A DNA stretch of 8,337 nucleotides from Thermoguttaceae bacterium. GTDB lineage: Bacteria; Planctomycetota; Planctomycetia; Pirellulales; Thermoguttaceae. The translations under genes were made by a program, and so were the position numbers. Under the pieces are notes generated by a model. It saw only the letters and a list, made by a program, of their open reading frames with translations. It was not told where the DNA came from and searched no databases. Position 1 is the first letter of the stretch. Each line of letters begins with the position of its first letter. Shown here in pieces: positions 1 to 7,014 of the stretch. The stretch spans positions 1 to 8,337 of the forward strand of contig JAFYVO010000254.1 in the NCBI GenBank assembly GCA_017549085.1, given 5' to 3'.

Positions 1-141
1 AAAGCAAGCCTACTCTTTATCAAAATCGACGTTTTTCATAAAAAGCAAGCCTACTCTTTATCAAAATCGACGTTTTTCATAAAAAGCAAGCCTACTCTTT
101 ATCAAAATCGACGTTTTTCATAAAAAGCAAGTTTACTCTTT
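1..141. repeat. 41-bp tandem repeat, three exact copies plus a decayed fourth
   Basis: Three identical 41-bp units begin at 1, 42 and 83. A partial fourth (124-141) keeps 16 of its 18 bases and then diverges into the icd terminator region. The array reaches the window edge, so its true length is unknown. It is AT-richer than the surrounding genes. On the minus strand each unit holds a closed ten-codon frame, ATG to TAG (10-39, 51-80, 92-121), reading MKNVDFDKE. Each internal junction also carries promoter-like hexamers on that strand: TTGATA, 18 nt, TATGAA. Neither reading is proven. There are no variable spacers, so this is not a CRISPR array. It lies downstream of the icd terminator and is not part of that gene. 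Confidence 0.93.
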
Positions 142-155
142 TGCTATTTTAACGC

Positions 156-190
156 AAAAAACCGCCGCGACAAGCGTTTTGTCGCGGCGG
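156..190 (-). terminator. Intrinsic terminator of icd
   Basis: A perfect 11-bp GC-rich stem pairs 162-172 with 180-190 around a 7-nt loop. On the minus strand it is followed at once by six T (A tract 156-161). It starts about 50 nt past the icd stop codon, so it should end the icd transcript before the 41-bp repeat array. Confidence 0.9.
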
Positions 191-241
191 GGTTCAGAAT
201 TTCAACGCTTTTTCAAGCGTTTCGACGCTTCGTCGCTAAAC

Positions 242-1339
242 TCAGGCGAGTTTGCGGCAGATCGCTTCGGCCATTTCTTGCGTGCCGACGGCGGTCGGGT
301 CGTCGCGGTGCGGCTTCATATCGTAGGTAACGTCTTTGCCTTCGCGAATGACTTCGGCGACCGCGGCTTCGAGACGGTTCGCGGCGTCGGTTTCTTTCAG
401 GTGGCGGAGCATCAAGACGCCGGAAAGAATCAACGCGCACGGGTTGACTTTGTTCAGGCCCTTGTATTTCGGCGCGCTGCCGTGCGTCGCTTCGAAAACG
501 GCGCCGTTGTGGCCGATGTTCGCGCCCGGAGCGACGCCGAGACCGCCGATCAAACCGGCGCAGAGGTCGCTCAAGATGTCGCCGTAAAGGTTCGGGAGCG
601 CGACGACGTCGTAAAGTTCCGGCTTTTGGACGAGCTGCATGCACATGTTGTCGACGATGCGGTCTTCGAACTCGATTTCCGGGAAGTCTTTAGCGACGTT
701 GCGGGCCGTTTCGAGGAAGAGACCGTCCGAGAACTTCATGATGTTCGCTTTGTGAACCGCCGTAACCTTTTTGCGGCCGTTTTCGCGAGCGTATTCGAAC
801 GCGGCGCGAACCAAGCGATCCGTCCCGGAAACGCTGATCGGTTTGATCGAAACGCCGGTTTCGTCGTATTTCGTCGCGATTTTGCGACCCGGCGCCAAAC
901 GGTTGATTTCGTCGATCGCTTCTTTCGTCAGTTCCGAACCGCGTTCGAATTCGATACCGGCGTAAAGGTCTTCGGTGTTTTCGCGGAAGATGACGAGGTC
1001 GACCGGAACCGAGCTGAAATACGAACGGACGCCCGGGTAATATTTGCACGGACGAACGCAAGCGAAGAGGTCGAGTTCTTGGCGAAGGTGAACGTTCAGG
1101 CTGCGGAAGCCGGTTCCGACCGGGGTCGTGATCGGCGCCTTCAACGCGCAACGGGTGCGGCGGATGCTTTCCAAGACCTCCGGCGGCAACGGATTGCCGG
1201 TCTTTTCCATCACGTCGATCCCCGCTTCTTGGACGTCCCAGTTAATCGCGACGCCGGTCGCGTCGACGCATTTGCGAGCCGCTTCGGCCAATTCCGGACC
1301 GACGCCGTCGCCGGTGATGAGGGTAACTTCGTAAGCCAT
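242..1339 (-). CDS. icd: Isocitrate dehydrogenase (isocitrate/isopropylmalate dehydrogenase family)
   Basis: A cytoplasmic TCA-cycle enzyme of 365 residues that oxidatively decarboxylates isocitrate to 2-oxoglutarate. The N-terminus ITGDGVGPE is typical of the family. The substrate loop RSLNVxLRQ (Ser80, Arg86), Arg96 and Arg119 match the isocitrate-binding set of E. coli Icd, which favours isocitrate over isopropylmalate. Tyr126 (LYAGIE) and Lys197 (VHKAN) fit the catalytic pair, and Asp230, Asp254 and Asp258 fit the Mg ligands. The family signature [13 protein letters not shown] is at 250-262. Lys291-Tyr292 and Tyr339 match the E. coli residues that read the 2'-phosphate of NADP, so NADP use is inferred although relatives are often labelled NAD-dependent. 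It is shorter than E. coli Icd (416 residues), mainly through a missing segment before Asp230. The start is the ATG with AAGGAA at 1345-1350; an in-frame extension to 1444 has no support. It is transcribed alone from the promoter at 1443-1470. Confidence 0.95.
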   Translation of the reverse strand: MAYEVTLITGDGVGPELAEAARKCVDATGVAINWDVQEAGIDVMEKTGNPLPPEVLESIRRTRCALKAPITTPVGTGFRSLNVHLRQELDLFACVRPCKYYPGVRSYFSSVPVDLVIFRENTEDLYAGIEFERGSELTKEAIDEINRLAPGRKIATKYDETGVSIKPISVSGTDRLVRAAFEYARENGRKKVTAVHKANIMKFSDGLFLETARNVAKDFPEIEFEDRIVDNMCMQLVQKPELYDVVALPNLYGDILSDLCAGLIGGLGVAPGANIGHNGAVFEATHGSAPKYKGLNKVNPCALILSGVLMLRHLKETDAANRLEAAVAEVIREGKDVTYDMKPHRDDPTAVGTQEMAEAICRKLA

Positions 1340-1344
1340 TTTCG

Positions 1345-1371
1345 TTCCTTTCGTTCGAACGTTTGTTCGAA
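1345..1371 (-). promoter_or_regulatory. icd ribosome site with adjoining dyad in the leader
   Basis: On the minus strand the Shine-Dalgarno sequence AAGGAA (1345-1350) sits 5 nt before the icd ATG. Just upstream is an inverted repeat TTCGAAC-N4-GTTCGAA (1354-1371), overlapping a palindrome CGTTCGAACG (1352-1361). As DNA this could be an operator. As RNA it would be a 7-bp, 4-nt-loop hairpin right beside the ribosome site. The ribosome site decides the start codon; the role of the dyad is inferred. Confidence 0.5.
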
Positions 1372-1442
1372 AATATCGTTCCGCTTGCCAAGCGCCTCCC
1401 GCGAACATCCGGGCGCGCCGCGTCGGCAAGTCGCTTGCGTTC

Positions 1443-1470
1443 ATTGTAACCGAAACCGCCGTTTCGTCAA
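1443..1470 (-). promoter_or_regulatory. Sigma70-type promoter of icd
   Basis: On the minus strand TTGACG (1465-1470) and TACAAT (1443-1448) are separated by 16 nt. Each hexamer differs from the sigma70 consensus at one position. Predicted transcription start is near 1436, giving a leader of about 97 nt before the ATG at 1339. It sits between the terminator of the DUF3299 gene and icd, as expected for an independent unit. Confidence 0.7.
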
Positions 1471-1495
1471 TCGCCCCGACGCGCCCGATTTAACG

Positions 1496-1531
1496 AAAAA
1501 CGCCCGTTTAGCGTTAAACTAAACGAGCGTT
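1496..1531 (-). terminator. Intrinsic terminator of the permease/DUF3299 unit
   Basis: A 13-bp stem (1499-1511 with 1519-1531, one mismatch at 1504/1526) encloses a 7-nt loop. On the minus strand it ends in a run of five T (1496-1500). It lies 33 nt beyond the stop of the DUF3299 gene and just before the icd promoter, so it separates the two units. Confidence 0.85.
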
Positions 1532-1564
1532 AACACGTTGGCTTCCAGCGACTTCAACGTTTTC

Positions 1565-2251
1565 TCAACGGAAGACGTCCGCCTTCATCGTGTAAGGGAG
1601 TTCGCCGGGACGGAAGTTTTCGTCGACGTAAAGAACGCCGCCGACGCCGACCAGTTTGTTCGCGCGGTAATTCACTTCGTTGCCGCGCTCCATCGAGACG
1701 GCGATCATATCCGCCGGGTTCGTGCCGGGCGAGCAAAATTGGCAGTGCCCGAGCGTGCGAACGAGGTTAAAGTCGGTGATTCCGGCGTGCCGCTTCGTCG
1801 GGTACATATACCCTTCGATATAAACGCGGCGCCCGTTCAGCGCGACAATTTCCGGCGCGACGGCTCCGTCCTTCGTAAACGCCATCGAATCGAACGCGAC
1901 GATTTCGTATCCGGGGGGCGCGTTGTGATAAAAGGAGTAAACGCGCCAACACGTCGCCGAAAGCGCCAACAAAACGCTCAGCGCCGTCGCGGTCGACGTC
2001 AACGCGAACCCGCCGATTTCCTCCGGCGCCCGCGCAATTTTCCGCAAGCCGAGAACGCCCAATACGACGCCGACGACCGCGATCAAAATAAACGGCGTCC
2101 AAAAAAAGCCCAAAATCGAAACGATCGCCGCGACCAACGAGCCGACGCCCAACGTCGCGATCTGTTTGTAGTCGACCGTTTCTTCGCTCGGCGCGACCGC
2201 CTCGACGTCGCGATAAACGCCTTTCAGCGCGTCGTCAAAAACAGCTTTCAT
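1565..2251 (-). CDS. Membrane-anchored DUF3299 protein with CxxC motif
   Basis: A 228-residue protein of unknown biochemical function. Residues 1-30 are polar. Hydrophobic segments at about 32-50, 52-70 and 84-104 resemble the DUF4190 type of small helical membrane domain (glycine-rich, with LRKIAR after the second helix). The C-terminal part (about 115-228) resembles DUF3299: it has YIEGYMYPTKRHAGITDF at 144-161, then GHCQFCSPG at 168-176. His169, Cys170 and Cys173 could bind a metal or act as a redox pair; this is inferred from the motif. The start is an ATG with GGAG about 10 nt upstream. It follows the FtsX-like permease gene with a 135-bp gap on the same strand and ends at a terminator, so the two are probably cotranscribed. 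From memory, DUF3299 genes occur beside FtsX-type permease genes in other bacteria, including zinc-linked loci. The fold assignment is fairly sure; the role is not. Confidence 0.8.
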   Translation of the reverse strand: MKAVFDDALKGVYRDVEAVAPSEETVDYKQIATLGVGSLVAAIVSILGFFWTPFILIAVVGVVLGVLGLRKIARAPEEIGGFALTSTATALSVLLALSATCWRVYSFYHNAPPGYEIVAFDSMAFTKDGAVAPEIVALNGRRVYIEGYMYPTKRHAGITDFNLVRTLGHCQFCSPGTNPADMIAVSMERGNEVNYRANKLVGVGGVLYVDENFRPGELPYTMKADVFR

Positions 2252-2305
2252 CGGTTTCGCTCCGCCGCGCTCAACGCGCGGTCTTTGTTAAGTTTAAGGA
2301 AAGCG

Positions 2306-2373
2306 CGAACGTCGCGACGCGTTCCTTTCGGTCGGCGGAGCCTCCCGTCGAGACGCGTCGCGCAAAGCGTTCG
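2306..2373 (-). other. Intercistronic hairpin between permease and DUF3299 genes
   Basis: A perfect 10-bp inverted repeat (2313-2322 with 2353-2362) is flanked by an outer 6-bp pairing (2306-2311 with 2368-2373) across a small internal loop. It fills most of the gap between the permease stop and the DUF3299 start. No clear T run follows on the minus strand, so it does not look like a full terminator. An mRNA-stabilising or attenuating structure is possible. Confidence 0.5.
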
Positions 2374-2386
2374 TACAAGCCGCGAA

Positions 2387-3868
2387 TCAGGTTTGCAACG
2401 ATTGCGCGACGTCGGTGCGGTACGCGATCACCGCCGGCAAGTAACCGACGATCGACGCCAACCCGATCAAGCCCGGAATCAACGCCAACTCGACCGCTTG
2501 GAAGTCCCAAGGACGCACCATTACGTTCGAGTACGACATAATCAGCGGCGCGAGCGCCCCGATCGCCAAGTGCCCGATCAGCGCCCCGAAAAGCCCGCCG
2601 CCGAGCGACAGCAAAATCGACTCGAGCAAGATAATCGACATAACGGTCGAACGACGCGCGCCGAGCGCCCGCATAATCGCGATTTCTTGACGGCGTTCGT
2701 TCATCGACGTGTAAATGCTGACCATCATCCCGACGCCGGCGACGATAACGACTTGAATCGCGAAGACAATCAAGACGCTTTGAATGTTCCCGATCACGTC
2801 TTGGAAAAACGCCGCGATCTCTTGAACCGGCGCGACCGCCTGCGCTTCGAGGAGTTCGCCCTCGATCTTCGCCGGAAGCGCGGTAACCGCCGTGTCGATC
2901 ACTTGGCGACGCTCCGCTTGAATCAGGTCTTTTTCTTCAATTTCAAGGCCCGGACGGCTTTCGGTCGCGGCTTCGACGGCGGCGGCGGTCGCGGCAACCG
3001 CGACTTCGGCGTCTTTAGTAATAAGGAGAATCGCGGTCAAACGACGTTTATGCCCTTCGTGTTCGCAGGGTTCGCCCGGCGCGTGATCGTGCCCGGCGTG
3101 TTCGGCGCGTTCGTCTTGCGCGACTTCTTCGCCTTTATGTTCCTCGACGCCGAGTTCGGCGCGTTTGCGCGCCAACTCTTCTTCGCGAAGATCGTAATTA
3201 ATCGTTTCGACGCCGGCGTGTCCGTGTTCGTGTTCGCGATAGAACCCTTCCAGGTTGATGAAAACGGCGCGGTCGTTCGGGCTTCCGGTGTGTTCCAAAA
3301 TCCCGACGATTTTAAACGGCTCGTGCAAGTCTTCGTCGCGCGCCGAATTCGTGTGTCCGAAGCGGATTTCCTGTCCGAGTTGCAGTTTGTTCTTCTTCGC
3401 GACCGAGTAACCGACGACGGCCCCTTTGTAGTCGGTATATTTAAAGAATTCGCCTTCTCGAAGCGCGTAAGGTTTACCGTCCGACGTCGTAACGGAGTTG
3501 AAGTACTCCGGCGTCGTCGCAACGACCGGCGCGCCTTGGTAACGGTCGCCTAGCGCGATCGGAATCGCCGTCTTCACTTCCGCCGAGTAGCGCGACGAAC
3601 GCATCAGGTCGTAATACTCGTAAGGAATCAACCCGACCGGGTCTTGGTTGTAAAAGACCGTGCTGAGAACGAGTTGCAGTTTGCTCCCCTTGGCGCCGAC
3701 GATCAAATCGTACCCCTGCGCGCCCTGTTGGAACGACTTCCCGACGACGCCGTTAATAACGAGAACCGTAACGACGAGCGCGACGCCGAGCGCCATCGAG
3801 AACGCCGTCAACGCCGACGCAAGCGAACGGTGTCGAATGCTTTTCCAAGCGATTTTCCAAAGACTCAT
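2387..3868 (-). CDS. FtsX/MacB-type ABC transporter permease with His-rich loop
   Basis: A 493-residue inner-membrane permease subunit of an ABC transporter. The layout is typical of MacB/LolC-type proteins: a first helix at about 20-42, a large extracytoplasmic domain (about 43-360, MacB_PCD-like), then three helices at about 363-385, 408-440 and 460-484. The FtsX signature NERRQEIAIMRALGARR lies at 390-406, the conserved coupling region. Such permeases usually do not import solutes but move lipoproteins or drive periplasmic conformational change. The unusual part is a hydrophilic loop at 212-273 (about 3050-3235) with nine His (213, 215, 217, 244, 257, 260, 262, 270, 273) and Cys268, which suggests metal binding. 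The start is an ATG preceded by GAGG at a 7-nt spacing. No ATPase gene is adjacent: upstream is gyrA behind a terminator, downstream is the DUF3299 gene. No good promoter was seen in the 120-bp upstream gap. Family is sure; substrate is unknown. Confidence 0.88.
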   Translation of the reverse strand: MSLWKIAWKSIRHRSLASALTAFSMALGVALVVTVLVINGVVGKSFQQGAQGYDLIVGAKGSKLQLVLSTVFYNQDPVGLIPYEYYDLMRSSRYSAEVKTAIPIALGDRYQGAPVVATTPEYFNSVTTSDGKPYALREGEFFKYTDYKGAVVGYSVAKKNKLQLGQEIRFGHTNSARDEDLHEPFKIVGILEHTGSPNDRAVFINLEGFYREHEHGHAGVETINYDLREEELARKRAELGVEEHKGEEVAQDERAEHAGHDHAPGEPCEHEGHKRRLTAILLITKDAEVAVAATAAAVEAATESRPGLEIEEKDLIQAERRQVIDTAVTALPAKIEGELLEAQAVAPVQEIAAFFQDVIGNIQSVLIVFAIQVVIVAGVGMMVSIYTSMNERRQEIAIMRALGARRSTVMSIILLESILLSLGGGLFGALIGHLAIGALAPLIMSYSNVMVRPWDFQAVELALIPGLIGLASIVGYLPAVIAYRTDVAQSLQT

Positions 3869-3936
3869 TTTGCCGCCTCAAGTAAAAGGGACGTTCGACC
3901 GCCGCGACAAGCGCCGGTCGCTTTTGAAAAATAACG

Positions 3937-3981
3937 AAAAAAACAAGGGCGCGCCGAACGAAAACGCTTCGCTCGACGCGC
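3937..3981 (-). terminator. Intrinsic terminator of gyrA
   Basis: A 13-bp stem (3949-3961 with 3969-3981; two G-U pairs in the minus-strand RNA) closes a 7-nt loop. It is followed on the minus strand by CCTTG and a run of seven T (3937-3943). It starts 9 nt after the gyrA stop codon and separates gyrA from the permease gene. Confidence 0.88.
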
Positions 3982-3990
3982 TTTAACGGA

Positions 3991-6900
3991 TTATTCTTCC
4001 GTCGAGTCGTCCGCGACGTCGGTTTCCGCGTCGAGTTCGACCGTCGGTTCCGGCGCCGCCGTTTCTTCTCCGGCGAAGGTCGAGGCGCCGAGCGTCGTTT
4101 TCGGCGTCGCGTCGACTTCGTCGCGCGGAATGCGGTTGATCGCGACGATGGCGTCGTCGACGTCGACGTTCATCAAGCGGACGCCCTGCGTGTTGCGGCC
4201 GGTTTCGCGGATTTCGTCGATCGCGAAACGTTGGATTTTGCCGCGCGCGGTGATCGTCATCACTTCGTCGCCGGCGTCGACGCGAAGAACGTCGACGACC
4301 TTGCCGTTGCGCTTCGTCGTCTTGACGTCGAGGAGCCCGCCCCCGCCGCGACGTTGCGTTCGGTAACGACGGTTCGAAGCGCCGTCGCCGCTTTCTTCGC
4401 CCTCTTCCGCTTCCGCGTTTTCCGGCGTTTCGAGTTCGGCGTCGTCGACGGCGTCCCCCGGATCGGCTCCGGCGGCGGTCATTTCGAGCGCGTCGCCGAG
4501 CGCTTCCAACTCTTCGGGGTTCGTCGCCGCGGCGTTCGGGCCGAACGGCGTGCGCTTCCCGTACCCGTTTTCGCAAACGGTGAGGAGATAAGCGTTTTCG
4601 TCGGCGATCGCCATCCCGACGACGTAGTCTCCGGCGCGGAGCGAAATCCCTTTGACGCCGGACGCCGCGCGCCCCATCGGACGAGCGTCGGACTGACGGA
4701 AGCGAATCGCTTTCCCCTTGGCGGTCGCCAAAACGATTTCGTCCCCCGGTTCGACGACCGCGACGTCGACGAGTTCGTCCCCTTCGCGCATTTTGATCGC
4801 GATGAGACCGGCTTTGTACGGACGGCTGTACGCGCTCAAATCGGTCTTTTTCACTAAGCCGTTTTTCGTCGCCATCACCAGGAACGCGCCCGGTCGGTCG
4901 AAGTCGCGAATCGCGCGGCAGTCGGCGACCTTTTCGTCGGCGTCGAGGTTCAGCAGGTTGACGAGGTTGCGCCCCTTCGCGTCGCGAGCGAGTTGCGGAA
5001 TACCGTAAACCTTTTGCCAATAGCACTTGCCCTTGTTCGTGAAGAAGAGCAGATAGGAGTGCGTGCTGGCGACGAAGAGGTGGCGCACCGGGTCTTCCTC
5101 GTCGGTTTTCGCGCCTTTAAGACCTTTCCCGCCGCGACGTTGCGCTCGGTACTCGTCGAGCGCGGTACGTTTGACGTAACCGTTCGTCGTGATCGAAACG
5201 ACCATCGTTTCTTCGTTGATGAGGTCTTCGTCCGCGACGTTCCCGACTTCCTCGAACGCGATTTCGGTGCGGCGTTTGTCGGCGAACTTGTTTTTGACCT
5301 CTTCCAAGTCTTGGCGGACGATCGCCAAAATGTTCTTTTCGTCCGACAAAATGCGGCGGAATTCCGCGATATCGGCGAGGAGCGCGTTGTACTCGTCGGC
5401 CAACTTTTGCTGTTCGAGGTTGACCAATTGACCGAGCGTCATCCGGAGAATCGCGTCCGCTTGCACCGGCGTGAGCGTGTAGCTTTCCTTGACGCCGCGC
5501 GTCGATTGGAACGACTCGAAGCCTTCGTCGCCGAGAGCGCGATTCAGGAGCGCGGCCGGGCATTCGATTTGCATCAAGCGCTGTTTCGCCTCGAACTGCG
5601 TCGCCGACGTGCGAATGACGCGGATGACTTCGTCGATGTTGGCGTGCGCGATCAACAGACCTTCGACGGTGTGCTGACGCTTAATCGCTTTGTTCAACAG
5701 GAATTGCGTGCGGCGACGAATGACCGAAACGCGGTGGCGCAGGAACTCGACGATCAGCTCTTTGAACGTCATGACGCGCGGTTTGCCGTCGACCAACGCG
5801 AGCAAAATGATCGAGAACGAGTCTTGCAGCGGGGTGTATTGGTAAAGTTGGTTCAGGACGACGTGCGGGTCCGCGTCTTTCTTCAAGTCGAGAACGAGAC
5901 GCACCGGCTCCTTCAAGTCGGATTCGTTGCGAATCGACGAAATCCCGACGATGCGCCCTTCGTTGACCATTTCGGCGATCTTTTCTTCGACGCGGTCGCG
6001 GGCTTGTTGGTACGGAATTTCCGAAACGATAATCCGGCTTCGTTTGCCGTTTTCTTCGATGCGAGCGCGAGCGCGGACGACGATGTTACCGCGGCCGGTC
6101 AGGTAACCGCGACGAATCCCGCGGGTCCCGCAGATGACGCCGCCGGTCGGGAAGTCCGGGCCCGGGCAGATGCGCAGGAGTTCGAACGGCGAAATTTCCG
6201 GGTCGTCGATCGTCGCGATCGCGGCGTCGCAGACTTCGCCGAGGTTGTGCGGCGGAATGCTCGTCGCCATCCCGACGGCGATCCCGTTCGCGCCGTTGAC
6301 GAGAAGGTTCGGCGCCTTCGACGGGAGAACGGTCGGCTCCATCCGCGTTTCGTCGTACGTCGGGACGAAGTCGACGGTGTCGAGGTTCAAGTCTTCGAGA
6401 AGGGTCATCGCCATCCCGGAGAGACGCGCTTCGGTGTAACGCATCGCGGCGGGGGGAAGACCGGCGATCGACCCGAAGTTCCCTTGTTTGTCGATGAGGA
6501 CGTGCCGCATGTTCCATTCTTGCGCCATACGAGCGAGCGTCGGGTAAACGACTTGCTCCCCGTGCGGGTGGTAGTTCCCGCTGGCGTCGCCGGAAATCTT
6601 CGCGCATTTGACCCGTTGCGAGTGCGGGCCGAGACCGAGATCGTTCATCGCGACCAAAATGCGGCGCTGCGACGGTTTCAACCCGTCTCGAACGTCCGGA
6701 ATCGCGCGGCTGACGATGACGCTCATCGCGTAGGTGAGGTAGCTCCCCTTCAACTCGTCTTCGATGGCGAGCTGAACGAGCTTCGACCCGTCCGGGAGGA
6801 CGAGCTGACCGTTGGCGTTCATAATCGGACGGAGCGGACGCAACGGCGTCGACGGCGTTTCGGAGCCGTTTTCGTCGTCGAACGAATCGGAATCGACGTT

Positions 6901-7014
6901 GTTTTCGGCGTTCGGATTCTCCGCGTCGGAACGTTCGTCGTCGTTCGGGCGCGCTTCGTTTTCCGAATTTTCGCGGAATTCCGCGTCGTCGTTGTTTTGA
7001 TTGTCGTCGGACAA
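3991..7014 (-). CDS. gyrA: DNA gyrase subunit A, enlarged by acidic segments
   Basis: The 1007-residue breakage-reunion subunit of DNA gyrase; with GyrB it introduces negative supercoils using ATP. E. coli GyrA has 875 residues. The conserved core begins near 84 ([31 protein letters not shown] at about 84-114). Catalytic Tyr193 is in [10 protein letters not shown]. The GyrA box QRRGGKG (625-631) marks the DNA-wrapping C-terminal domain and argues for GyrA over ParC. Extra parts are an Asp/Glu/Asn-rich N-terminus (1-52), an acidic insert at about 827-881, a second box-like QRRGGGG at 887-893, and an acidic tail at about 970-1007. At the quinolone site, E. coli Ser83 and Asp87 correspond to Gln154 and Pro158. 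The start is TTG at 7014: GAGGAG (7023-7028) lies 8 nt upstream, while the in-frame ATG at 7098 would place that ribosome site inside the gene and the ATG at codon 65 has no ribosome site. It appears monocistronic, with its own promoter and terminator; gyrB is not in the window. Confidence 0.96.
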   Translation of the reverse strand: MSDDNQNNDDAEFRENSENEARPNDDERSDAENPNAENNVDSDSFDDENGSETPSTPLRPLRPIMNANGQLVLPDGSKLVQLAIEDELKGSYLTYAMSVIVSRAIPDVRDGLKPSQRRILVAMNDLGLGPHSQRVKCAKISGDASGNYHPHGEQVVYPTLARMAQEWNMRHVLIDKQGNFGSIAGLPPAAMRYTEARLSGMAMTLLEDLNLDTVDFVPTYDETRMEPTVLPSKAPNLLVNGANGIAVGMATSIPPHNLGEVCDAAIATIDDPEISPFELLRICPGPDFPTGGVICGTRGIRRGYLTGRGNIVVRARARIEENGKRSRIIVSEIPYQQARDRVEEKIAEMVNEGRIVGISSIRNESDLKEPVRLVLDLKKDADPHVVLNQLYQYTPLQDSFSIILLALVDGKPRVMTFKELIVEFLRHRVSVIRRRTQFLLNKAIKRQHTVEGLLIAHANIDEVIRVIRTSATQFEAKQRLMQIECPAALLNRALGDEGFESFQSTRGVKESYTLTPVQADAILRMTLGQLVNLEQQKLADEYNALLADIAEFRRILSDEKNILAIVRQDLEEVKNKFADKRRTEIAFEEVGNVADEDLINEETMVVSITTNGYVKRTALDEYRAQRRGGKGLKGAKTDEEDPVRHLFVASTHSYLLFFTNKGKCYWQKVYGIPQLARDAKGRNLVNLLNLDADEKVADCRAIRDFDRPGAFLVMATKNGLVKKTDLSAYSRPYKAGLIAIKMREGDELVDVAVVEPGDEIVLATAKGKAIRFRQSDARPMGRAASGVKGISLRAGDYVVGMAIADENAYLLTVCENGYGKRTPFGPNAAATNPEELEALGDALEMTAAGADPGDAVDDAELETPENAEAEEGEESGDGASNRRYRTQRRGGGGLLDVKTTKRNGKVVDVLRVDAGDEVMTITARGKIQRFAIDEIRETGRNTQGVRLMNVDVDDAIVAINRIPRDEVDATPKTTLGASTFAGEETAAPEPTVELDAETDVADDSTEE

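Noticed and set aside
1..123. CRISPR array at the left edge
   Set aside because: The whole 41-bp unit is identical from copy to copy. There are no variable spacers, and no cas gene is present in the window.
1340..1444. Longer icd start at 1444 adding 35 residues
   Set aside because: The added residues are not part of the family, the predicted promoter overlaps that start, and a good ribosome site precedes the ATG at 1339.
179..1522. A 447-codon open frame on the plus strand opposite icd
   Set aside because: It runs through the icd terminator and promoter and is antisense to a clear enzyme gene. No domain is visible.
1538..3553. A 671-codon open frame on the plus strand across the DUF3299 and permease genes
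   Set aside because: It spans two real minus-strand genes and their gap and shows no family motif, so it is a composition shadow.
3869..3936. Promoter for the permease gene (TTGTCG with TTTACT)
   Set aside because: The -10 candidate is so close to the start codon that transcription would begin within or after the ribosome site.
3983..5026. A 347-codon minus-strand frame inside gyrA
   Set aside because: The translation is almost entirely Arg-rich low complexity, produced by reading gyrA out of frame.
6972..6985. Perfect 14-bp palindrome CGCGGAATTCCGCG near the gyrA start
   Set aside because: It is inside coding sequence, has no loop for an RNA hairpin, and can arise by chance in DNA rich in CGCG. 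There is no supporting context.
3991..7014. Topoisomerase IV ParC instead of GyrA
   Set aside because: A canonical GyrA box QRRGGKG is present at 625-631, and the C-terminal domain is full length.
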